A stretch of DNA of 64,000 nt from an uncultured Clostridia bacterium (GTDB lineage: Bacteria; Bacillota; Clostridia; TANB77; CAG-508). Under the pieces are notes generated by a model. The model did not search any database, was not told the DNA's origin, and saw nothing but the letters and a program-made list of their open reading frames with translations. Positions within the stretch are counted from its first letter, which is position 1. Every line of letters begins with the position of its first letter. A program made the translations under genes and the position numbers. Below are positions 17,058-24,109 of this stretch, piece after piece. Location of the stretch: assembly GCA_934149275.1 (NCBI GenBank), contig CAKPEG010000005.1, positions 1-64,000 of the forward strand, given 5' to 3'.

Positions 17058-18338
17058 CTACTTTATATAAAAGTAAGCGCGGAACCCAACGTCGATGTTA
17101 CTACCGTCCGGACTGCCGACGATACGGTCAGACGCTGGAAAATCAGAACCATTGACGCCGTAATTGCCACCACGATACCTGCGGTTGTAAGAGCCGTAGC
17201 CCTCTAGTGTCCAATCCCATACATTTCCTGCCATGTCATATATATTATTTGCTTTACTATACTCTGTACTTCCTGATGGTATGCTTCTTCCACTACTTGC
17301 ATTCTTTGTTGAGGTACTTCCACTTATATTTGTTTTATATTCAAATGTACTATTATTATAATTTCCCCAACTTGTTGAATCCTTCATCTCTGCATATGTT
17401 TTTGCTCCACTATCTACTAACCACTGCAATGTTTCATCCCATAAGCATCCCCATATCATACTTGTACTTACATTTACATCTGTACTCATTCTTTTTATTT
17501 TTTTATATTCTGTATACCAATTTTGACTGCTTATACTTGTATTCATTCTTTGCACTACTGGCTCATCTGCTGACAAATTTCCTGTTTCATATCTTCCTAT
17601 ATAAAACCCTCCATATTTTTCTATTGATTTTATCGTTTCTTCAAACTCATCTTGCAGTTCATCTAAAAATAATTCCTTTGTCATTCCCTGCATTCCATAT
17701 CTTGAAAAATATTTCTTATTATCATAATTAGATAACACACCAGGTTCATAATTACTATTTGTATATGTACTTCTTCCTGTATCACTAAAACTATACAATT
17801 TACTCTTTTTCTTTCCATTTGCATCTGTTTCATATATCCTGCTTACATCTGGCACTGGCACCCACACCCATTGGTTTCTTGTACATGATTCATCCCATGC
17901 ATTATCATTTGTTACAGCTGTCGTTCCTTCATATATTACAAACCCTGTATTTACTGTATGTTCTCCATCTGCACCTGATGCTACATATCCCTTTGGCACT
18001 GGCACTGCAACATTTGCCGTATCATACACTATATCTACATTTTCTAAATCCCATTTACTTGTATCAACTGCTTGTACTGATGTTGAATCACTTTGAGTAC
18101 TTACGTTGCTATTGTTTTCGCTATCATCTTTTGCATTATCCTCATTTTGAGCTACTTCTTCATTTGATTGACTTTCATCAGATTTGTTATTTCCTTGTTC
18201 TGCACTTGCTTGTGGCAAATTTTCTTTTGAAATAGCTCTTTTGCTTCTTAAATTTAGCGAAATAATTAACACTGATACTAAACAAATAATAATCAATATT
18301 ATAATCACTGCTATAATCAATTTTTTATTTTTCTTCAT
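17058..18338 (-). CDS. DGR target: membrane-anchored FGE/C-type-lectin-fold protein with variable C-terminus
   Basis: A 426-residue protein: an N-terminal transmembrane anchor (about 7-29), a Ser/Asn/Asp-rich extracellular linker (about 32-95), then an FGE-sulfatase (C-type lectin) domain with AGNVWDWT (370-377), RGGNY (389-393) and GFRAY (418-422). The VR covers about residues 378-423. Sixteen residues differ from those the TR would encode (fifteen Asn codons and one Ile); changed positions are 381, 384, 394, 395, 399, 400, 404, 406-409, 411, 412 and 415-417. The RGG and GFR scaffold residues are unchanged. No lipobox or sortase motif; topology predicts the lectin domain outside the cell. 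The FGE catalytic cysteines are not evident, so a binding protein rather than an enzyme is likely. Confidence 0.95.
   Translation of the reverse strand: MKKNKKLIIAVIIILIIICLVSVLIISLNLRSKRAISKENLPQASAEQGNNKSDESQSNEEVAQNEDNAKDDSENNSNVSTQSDSTSVQAVDTSKWDLENVDIVYDTANVAVPVPKGYVASGADGEHTVNTGFVIYEGTTAVTNDNAWDESCTRNQWVWVPVPDVSRIYETDANGKKKSKLYSFSDTGRSTYTNSNYEPGVLSNYDNKKYFSRYGMQGMTKELFLDELQDEFEETIKSIEKYGGFYIGRYETGNLSADEPVVQRMNTSISSQNWYTEYKKIKRMSTDVNVSTSMIWGCLWDETLQWLVDSGAKTYAEMKDSTSWGNYNNSTFEYKTNISGSTSTKNASSGRSIPSGSTEYSKANNIYDMAGNVWDWTLEGYGSYNRRYRGGNYGVNGSDFPASDRIVGSPDGSNIDVGFRAYFYIK
17072..17205 (-). repeat. DGR variable repeat (VR)
   Basis: The 134-bp counterpart of the TR, at the very 3' end of the target gene; the stop codon lies 12-14 bp past its end. 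All 24 differences are at TR adenines; besides the 16 amino-acid changes there are two silent ones (AGA to AGG, GCA to GCG), as expected of base-directed rather than codon-directed mutagenesis. The GC-rich stretch 17072-17089 is the presumed initiation-of-mutagenic-homology end. Confidence 0.97.
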
Positions 18339-18376
18339 TCGTATTCTCTTTTCACATAAAATAACCTTTCAATATA

Positions 18377-18405
18377 ATTTTATATATAAAAATATATTTT
18401 GTAAA
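18377..18405 (-). promoter_or_regulatory. Probable promoter of the DGR target gene
   Basis: On the minus strand, TTTACA (18400-18405), a 17-bp spacer and TAAAAT (18377-18382), about 40 bp before the ATG. A reasonable sigma-A match in very AT-rich DNA, so only moderately certain. Confidence 0.45.
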
Positions 18406-18442
18406 GGTAAAAAAAAAACATTTTTCATTAATCCAAACGTAG

Positions 18443-18566
18443 AAGAACATTATATTTATTTTCTTGTTCCTTGCTAAAACATTTTCCCGCCTACTAAACT
18501 TTGTTTAGCAGGCTAGGGAAAAAATTTCAAACTGCGCGTCGCTCGGAAATCAAATATAATGTTCTT
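18443..18566 (-). repeat. Repeat family A, copy A2 (structured hairpin)
   Basis: Outer arms 18443-18457 and 18552-18566 are a perfect 15-bp inverted repeat. Inside lie the family motifs GACGCGCAGTTTG and AGCAAGGAAC (read on the minus strand), an AT-rich stem ending CCC/GGG, and an apical hairpin CTAAAC-AAA-GTTTAG. It sits between topB and the DGR target gene. Confidence 0.8.
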
Positions 18567-18575
18567 TCTTTTTTA

Positions 18576-20477
18576 CTACATATTTATTACTAATCTTCCA
18601 ATTTTATTTCTAATATACTTTTCAAGTTTTTCCATAAATACACTTGGTTCTATTTCTTTTTTGGCAACCATGTCTAGACCTTTTTCCCAGCTCGCTGTTA
18701 GGTCTGGGTTTAGCATGTCTGGCATTGATGCGAATACTACATCGTAGATTGCTTCTCCTTTTTCTGTTGGTGTTATTATTTGTGTTTTAGGATTTATTGC
18801 TATGTAGTTTATTCTTTCTAGTTTCTTCATTATCTCTGCTCTTGTTGCGCTTGTGCCTATTCCAGCTCCTTTTATTTGCTCTCTTAATGCTTCGTCTTCA
18901 ATTAGTTTTCCTGCGTTCTCCATTGCAAGTATCATTGAACCTGAGTTGTATCTGTTTGGTGGCGATGTTTCTGCTTCTTTTGTTTCTAGTAAATGAATTG
19001 GTATTTTTTCTCCTTTTTTCAAGGCTTTTAGCACATCCATGTTGCTTTCTTTTTCTTCTGCTTCACCTTTTAGTACGTCTAAATATCCTCTGTTTACACA
19101 TACTTTTTCGTTTGCATAAAATTCTTCATTTTCGATTTTTATTGTTACATTTATCTTGTTGTATTCTGCTGGTGGATAGAAAATGCTTAAAAATCTTTTC
19201 ACAATTAGTATGTACACATTCTTTTTTAAGTCTGATAATGCATCATAATTTTCAAATCCTTGTCCTGTTGGTATTATTGCATAGTGGTCTGTTATTTTTG
19301 CATCGTTTACATATTTTGTTTTGGTTAAGTCTGTTGAATATTTTTCTGCTGACATTTTGGCTAATATTTCTTGTACTTCTGGGTTTTTAAATCCTTTTGC
19401 TATTCCGTTTAAGTTCTTTGTAATTACTTTTGCTATTGCTGTTGATAGCACTCTTGCATCAGTTCTTGGGTATGTTACTAGTTTCTTTTCGTATAATTCT
19501 TGAATTATTTCTAGTGTTTGGTCTGGCTTGATTTTGAATCTTTTTGTACATTCATTTTGAACTTCTGCTAGGTTGAATAATAGTGGTGGATTTTCTTTTT
19601 GTTTTGATTTTTTTACGTTTTCAATTATTGCTTCTTTATCTTTTATTGAATCTATGAATTTATTTGCTATTTCTTGTTTTTTGAATCCTGTTTCGTTATA
19701 TAGGTGTGGTGATTCAAACATTTTTGATTTTTCTGTCGATTTCCATTCTGCTCTAAAAAAGCTTTCTTCACCAAATTCTCCCGATATTTTATAATACTTA
19801 GTTTTCTTAAAGTTTCTAATTTCTCTTTCTCTTGATACTACCATTCCTAAAACGCATGTCATTACTCTGCCTACTGCAATTGAAACTCTTTCTTCTTTTA
19901 TTTGGTTTGCTACTCTTCTTCCGAAGATTATTGATAATAATCTTGAAAAATTAATTCCAATTAGGTAGTCTTCTTTTGCTCTTAAATATGCTGAGTCTGC
20001 TAAGCTGTCGTAATATGATTGGTCTTTTGCTTCTCTGATTCCTTTTAAAATTTCTTCTTCTGTTTGTGAATCTATCCATACCCTTTTTATTTGTGCGCTT
20101 GGATTTGGATGTGCCATCATTAGTACTAGTCTTTGGATGTATTCTCCTTCTCTTCCAGAGTCACCTGCGTTATATATTTCTGAAACATCTTCTCTTTTCA
20201 TTAAACTTTCTATTACGTTAAACTGGTTCTGTACTTGTGGAATTATTTCATATTTCCATTCTTTTGGAATAAATGGTAATGTGTCTAGTCTCCATTTTTT
20301 TAGGTTTTCGTCATATTTTTCTGGGTATGACATTGTTACTAAATGACCTACACACCATGTTATTATCCATTCGTCTGATTCAAGATATCCATTTTTTCTT
20401 GTTGTATTAATTTTAAGTGCTTTGGCGAATTCCATTGCTACACTTGGTTTTTCTGTTACTAATAATTTTTTAGCCAT
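18576..20477 (-). CDS. topB: DNA topoisomerase III (type IA)
   Basis: A 633-residue type IA topoisomerase that relaxes or decatenates DNA through a 5'-phosphotyrosine link. The TOPRIM domain is N-terminal: TEKPS at 8-12 and the acidic motif GDSGREGE (105-112), where the second acidic residue of the usual DxD is glycine. I recall similar DxGREGE forms in Firmicutes TopB. The catalytic tyrosine is in VTYPRTDAR. SPPNRYNSG-like and GIGTSATRAEI motifs of TopB follow. No C-terminal zinc fingers are visible, again fitting TopB over TopA. It is a single gene flanked by family A repeats on both sides. TopB is chromosomal in many Firmicutes but is also carried by conjugative elements; nothing conjugative is seen here. 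Confidence 0.93.
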   Translation of the reverse strand: MAKKLLVTEKPSVAMEFAKALKINTTRKNGYLESDEWIITWCVGHLVTMSYPEKYDENLKKWRLDTLPFIPKEWKYEIIPQVQNQFNVIESLMKREDVSEIYNAGDSGREGEYIQRLVLMMAHPNPSAQIKRVWIDSQTEEEILKGIREAKDQSYYDSLADSAYLRAKEDYLIGINFSRLLSIIFGRRVANQIKEERVSIAVGRVMTCVLGMVVSREREIRNFKKTKYYKISGEFGEESFFRAEWKSTEKSKMFESPHLYNETGFKKQEIANKFIDSIKDKEAIIENVKKSKQKENPPLLFNLAEVQNECTKRFKIKPDQTLEIIQELYEKKLVTYPRTDARVLSTAIAKVITKNLNGIAKGFKNPEVQEILAKMSAEKYSTDLTKTKYVNDAKITDHYAIIPTGQGFENYDALSDLKKNVYILIVKRFLSIFYPPAEYNKINVTIKIENEEFYANEKVCVNRGYLDVLKGEAEEKESNMDVLKALKKGEKIPIHLLETKEAETSPPNRYNSGSMILAMENAGKLIEDEALREQIKGAGIGTSATRAEIMKKLERINYIAINPKTQIITPTEKGEAIYDVVFASMPDMLNPDLTASWEKGLDMVAKKEIEPSVFMEKLEKYIRNKIGRLVINM

Positions 20478-20580
20478 TTACTAACTTCCTCTCTTTTTTT
20501 CGTGATTATTATTATATAACAAAACTTTGTAGAACTAAAGCACTTTTATTTATTTTCTGTTTTTATCTATTAGTGTATAA

Positions 20581-20695
20581 AAAATATATTCAAATTTAGT
20601 GACGCGCAGTTTGGAAGTTTTTACCTAACCGACTAAACGTAGTTTAACGGGCGGTAAAATCTTCCCAGCAAGGAACTAAAGTTTGAATATATTTT
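20581..20695 (+). repeat. Repeat family A, copy A3 (structured hairpin)
   Basis: Outer arms 20581-20598 and 20677-20695 pair with one mismatch but have a sequence unrelated to the arms of A2 or A4. The core contains GACGCGCAGTTTG and AGCAAGGAAC, a stem GGAAG/CTTCC plus TTTTACC/GGTAAAA, and an apical TAAAC-GTA-GTTTA hairpin. Confidence 0.8.
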
Positions 20696-20709
20696 TATTT
20701 CAGAAGCAA

Positions 20710-20881
20710 AAAGAAAAATACATATTACATTTTTGAATCACCGCGCAGGGACCAAACGAGCGAAGCGAGTTCGATTGAAGCATTCTACCCGGTTTGAAAA
20801 TAGAAATAATAAATTTCTATTTTCAAGAACCGAAGAATGCAGGGCAGCAAGGTGTGAGAAAATTAATATGTATTTTTCTTT
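20710..20881 (+). repeat. Repeat family B, copy B1 (structured hairpin)
   Basis: Perfect 18-bp outer inverted repeat (20710-20727 with 20864-20881). Inside are TCACCGCGCAGG on the left and AGCAAGGTGTGA on the right, a segment GAGCGAAGCGAG, and an inner hairpin GCATTCT/AGAATGC (20780-20786, 20834-20840) extended by CGGTT/AACCG and a GAAAATAGAAAT stem. It shares the CGCGCAG/AGCAAGG pair with family A. It lies 15 bp after A3. Confidence 0.78.
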
Positions 20882-20900
20882 TATTTTTGCAATAAGGCAT

Positions 20901-20929
20901 AAAAAAACAACCCTATAAAAGAGTTGTTT
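20901..20929 (-). terminator. Terminator of the cohesin-domain gene
   Basis: Stem AAACAAC/GTTGTTT (20905-20911, 20923-20929) followed by seven T residues in minus-strand RNA, 11 bp past the stop of the cohesin-domain gene. Confidence 0.7.
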
Positions 20930-20939
20930 CTTTACTTTA

Positions 20940-21719
20940 TTATTTTCCTATTTTTTTATAATTTACAAATGATATTATACCTAGTGTTAATACTGCTAAC
21001 ATTAGTGGAATAATGTAGCTTGATGCACCAGTATATGGCATATCTTCATTATTTACTGTTGTTGTATTTGATTCTTTTGATACTGTATTTGCTACTGAAT
21101 TATTTGAAACTGAATTTCTTGATGTATTGTTATTTGTTTGATTTCTTGATGTGTTGCTATTTGTATTACTGTTTGTATTGTTTGAAGGAGTATTGTTATT
21201 GTTATTATTGTTGTTATTATTTCCTCCTGTTATTGATGTTCCAATTGTGATATTTGTTGAAATATCTGATATTGTAACTGGATCATCTAATGTAGAGTTT
21301 GCACCTGATATTGAAACAAGTTGTATTGCAGCATTTGTAGCTGTTGTGCTATCTTTTACTTTGAAAGTAAATGTTGCAATTTCTGTATCAGCTGTGACTG
21401 TGTTTACGTTATCTATCTCTAATTTTTTACTATCTTCATTATATGTAGCAGTCCAATCATTTAAGCCTTTAACGTCTGAGCTACTAAGTGATAATATGTC
21501 TGTATCAAATTTTAATGTTCCTACTATTCCATTTATTCCACCTTGAACATTAATTCCTGAAAGTTTAAGCGTTACTTTAACTTCAGAACCTTTTGAAACT
21601 TTTGTATTGTTTGGTGTTAATGATGCTGAGTAAGAACCTGCAGCAAATGATTTACCAATCATTAATGCCATTACTGTCAAAATAGTCAATAATGTGATTA
21701 CAATTTTTTTTCTTTTCAT
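20940..21719 (-). CDS. Sortase-anchored cohesin-domain protein
   Basis: A 259-residue protein: signal peptide (1-27), one cohesin-like domain (about 29-162; 'vskGsEVkVtLkLsgi … GGINGIVGTLKFDTDILSL … TFTFKVK'), an Asn/Ser/Thr spacer (about 166-225), then the wall-sorting signal MPYTG (227-231), a hydrophobic segment and a basic tail. Cohesins bind dockerin modules; a wall-linked single cohesin should display a dockerin-bearing partner at the surface, and such a partner is the adjacent upstream gene. An AAGGAG lies 8 nt before the ATG, and a near-consensus promoter precedes it, so it can be expressed alone. No sortase gene lies in the window. Specificity for the neighbour's dockerin is inference. 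Confidence 0.85.
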   Translation of the reverse strand: MKRKKIVITLLTILTVMALMIGKSFAAGSYSASLTPNNTKVSKGSEVKVTLKLSGINVQGGINGIVGTLKFDTDILSLSSSDVKGLNDWTATYNEDSKKLEIDNVNTVTADTEIATFTFKVKDSTTATNAAIQLVSISGANSTLDDPVTISDISTNITIGTSITGGNNNNNNNNNNTPSNNTNSNTNSNTSRNQTNNNTSRNSVSNNSVANTVSKESNTTTVNNEDMPYTGASSYIIPLMLAVLTLGIISFVNYKKIGK

Positions 21720-21743
21720 TCAAATTTCTCCTTTTCATACAAC

Positions 21744-21772
21744 ATTATAACGTCTTTTCCACATTACGTCAA
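21744..21772 (-). promoter_or_regulatory. Promoter of the cohesin-domain gene
   Basis: On the minus strand, TTGACG (21767-21772), exactly 17 bp, then TATAAT (21744-21749). The best sigma-A match seen in the window, 25 bp upstream of the ATG. Confidence 0.75.
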
Positions 21773-21806
21773 CCCTTTTTTATTATTTGTAAATTTTTGT
21801 TATATC

Positions 21807-23867
21807 TTATTGAACGCATAGAACTCTTAGTTTTAGTAGGTCTACGATATCTACTTTGCCGTTTCCATTAATATCTGCCGCTTCTAAATTTGCTCCTGTT
21901 AATATTGAACCCTTTAATTCTACTAAATGTGCTCTCATTTTGGTTATGTCTAATGCTCTTGCATATTCATCTGTTCCTGAGCCTGATATATCTGAAACAA
22001 CAGAAATAATATATTCTTTTGTTCCTACTTTTACTTTATAGCCTGTTCTTACTAAATTGTTTTTAACTTCATTTCCGTTTTTATCTACTATTGTGTATGT
22101 TCCTTCTACAGTTATTGCATTTTTAAATTGTGCAATTGTTGTATTTACTGGTACTCTTGTTATTATATTATTTTTTATTTTATATTCTGTTGATGTTAGT
22201 GTACCATCTGATGGAGTTGGTGTTGGTGTTGGTGCATTTTCTTGTTTTGTGTATGCTCTTATTCCTCCATTTAAATAAACTGATTGATATTTTAAATCTT
22301 GGAATGAATATGTTGATTGTGTATAATCAAATGCTCCTGTATTGCTGTCTGTATAAACTAAATAACTCTCTCCTTGATTTACTGTTGCATAATCATATGT
22401 GCTTCCTAATGAAACGAAATCGTTTTTAGGCATTTCTATTGGTATGCTTGCATCTCCGCTTTCTGATATGTATGTTACGCATATTGCGAATTTATCTTTT
22501 GTTAAATTTATATTACTTAAATCTACTGATGTGTATCCATATGTTAAATCTACATTTTCTTTTAATAGTTTGAAACTTACTGGGTATCCTTTTTGTCCAA
22601 ATGTTTCTGTATAATATACGTTTGCTTTTTGGGCTCTAAATGAAGGTATACCTATTTGTAATAATTCTTCTGAATCTTGTGTTGTTCTATTAAAAACATT
22701 AACTACAGATGCTGTTGTTCCTGATAGTGTATATTCTGATGTACATCCTAGTTCATCATGTAAGTATACGTTTGAATATGTTGGTGCTGATGCTTTTGTA
22801 ATTCCTGTCATTGCTTGTTCTACGAAAAAGTCATCATATGAAATATATATATATCCATCATAATAATTATCTTTTCCGTATGAGTTTAATGCTATGTATG
22901 CACCTTTGTTTCTCCATGTTCTTCCTTTTGGCATTTGAACATCATCATTGCTTGGTAAATAATTATCATCCCAACCAACAATTAATACTGCATGGTTTGG
23001 TGTGGCTGGCTTTCCATTTATATCTATTTGTGGTATATATACGTCTTTATCTCCTTCTATTTGAAATATATTAGCCATTACACCACCATTTGTTTTTATC
23101 TGTTGTTTTATTGTATTTCTATATGTGTCTATATTTGAAATTTGGTTTGAAAATACGTCTGAACTATAATCGTATTGATTATAATATTCTATTTCTCCTG
23201 TTGTTAATACTCTTTTAAATACTGATGGGAATACTATGTAATTATTTAAGTTCTCTTGTACACCATTTTGTGTTTTCAATTCAGAATAATTTATTCCTGT
23301 AACTGCTCCTGATGATGGCATATCTGATTCAAGAACTGGTCCGTTTCCACTAACACTATAATTGAACGCCATTGCTGAAGTTCCTCCTTCGGCAGTTTGT
23401 GCGTTTCTGTTATATACTCCTGATGTTAGTGTTTGGTCTTTGAATACATTGTTTGATGAATAGTTAATATGTCTTGCTGAGTATTCTTTTCCTTGCAAAC
23501 TTGAATTTGTTGCATAGTTGTATGCTTCATATGCTGAAACAATTGCATTTGCCCAACATTCGTAGGTGTCTTTCCCACTTGATTCTTGATTTTTTACTGT
23601 TAATTTTGATTTAAATGACGGAATGTATGATGTTGGTAGACTTGCTCCTATTTTACTGTCTGCAATTTTAGAAAATAATGAACCTAATAATTTTGTTCCT
23701 GATGTCAGTTCTGTTTTTGATTCATACATAATGTTCATTTGTTTTCCATCATTGGTTATGATTTGATTAATTTTTGCTGAATCAGTTATTTGAGCTGCTT
23801 TTGCACTACTGTGTATTGACAGTAATGTTATTCCAGCTAAAACACCTGAGAGAACTTTTTTATTCAT
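21807..23867 (-). CDS. Secreted papain-like (C1A) cysteine protease with C-terminal dockerin
   Basis: A 686-residue protein: signal peptide (about 1-25, cleaved after AKA), then a papain-type domain with oxyanion Gln 94 and catalytic Cys 104 (VKNQ … ECWANA), His in NHAVLIVGWDD and Asn in ALNSYG. A beta-rich region of about 150 residues of the kind found after clostridial C1A domains follows, then a Pro/Thr linker (about 550), an Ig-like segment, and a dockerin (about 626-686). The second dockerin calcium loop is canonical (DINGNGKVDIVD); the first is irregular, with inserted residues after DISGSG. AGGAG lies 10 nt before the ATG. The natural reading is that the dockerin docks on the wall-anchored cohesin encoded just downstream, giving a surface protease. 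Substrate unknown. Confidence 0.9.
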   Translation of the reverse strand: MNKKVLSGVLAGITLLSIHSSAKAAQITDSAKINQIITNDGKQMNIMYESKTELTSGTKLLGSLFSKIADSKIGASLPTSYIPSFKSKLTVKNQESSGKDTYECWANAIVSAYEAYNYATNSSLQGKEYSARHINYSSNNVFKDQTLTSGVYNRNAQTAEGGTSAMAFNYSVSGNGPVLESDMPSSGAVTGINYSELKTQNGVQENLNNYIVFPSVFKRVLTTGEIEYYNQYDYSSDVFSNQISNIDTYRNTIKQQIKTNGGVMANIFQIEGDKDVYIPQIDINGKPATPNHAVLIVGWDDNYLPSNDDVQMPKGRTWRNKGAYIALNSYGKDNYYDGYIYISYDDFFVEQAMTGITKASAPTYSNVYLHDELGCTSEYTLSGTTASVVNVFNRTTQDSEELLQIGIPSFRAQKANVYYTETFGQKGYPVSFKLLKENVDLTYGYTSVDLSNINLTKDKFAICVTYISESGDASIPIEMPKNDFVSLGSTYDYATVNQGESYLVYTDSNTGAFDYTQSTYSFQDLKYQSVYLNGGIRAYTKQENAPTPTPTPSDGTLTSTEYKIKNNIITRVPVNTTIAQFKNAITVEGTYTIVDKNGNEVKNNLVRTGYKVKVGTKEYIISVVSDISGSGTDEYARALDITKMRAHLVELKGSILTGANLEAADINGNGKVDIVDLLKLRVLCVQ

Positions 23868-23980
23868 ATTATCCTGCTCCTTATATATAAAATATTTTTA
23901 TTCTTTTTCTTGATTGTATTTATATATTAAAAAAGTTTTTGAGCTTTTATTGAACAAAAGCGAAAAGCGATATTTTTAAC

Positions 23981-24108
23981 ATTTGTACTCATTATAGCTT
24001 TTATAAGTTCGCGTCTTTATTCGTGTGTGAACTTTGCAATGCAATTTTCTTCGCGTTTTATTTTTATATTATAGGAAGTTCAATGAACTTTCCTATAATA
24101 TAAAATAT
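23981..24108 (+). repeat. Repeat family C, copy C1
   Basis: About 130 bp similar to copies at 45650, 47586 (inverted) and 56262: AAGT(C/T)C.CGT.TTT.TTCGTG upstream, an AATTTGCAA-like middle, and a final hairpin. Here the hairpin (about 24068-24105) pairs about 18 bp, TATATTATAGGAAGTTCA with TGAACTTTCCTATAATATA. Facing the end of the minus-strand gene at 24110, it probably also acts as its terminator. Confidence 0.65.
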
Positions 24109-24109
24109 T

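Noticed and set aside
17041..17071. Hairpin next to the homology-initiation site, as in Bordetella phage
   Set aside because: Only a direct repeat (CAGTGCTCAGTGCT) is present just past the VR; no inverted repeat of useful length was found there.
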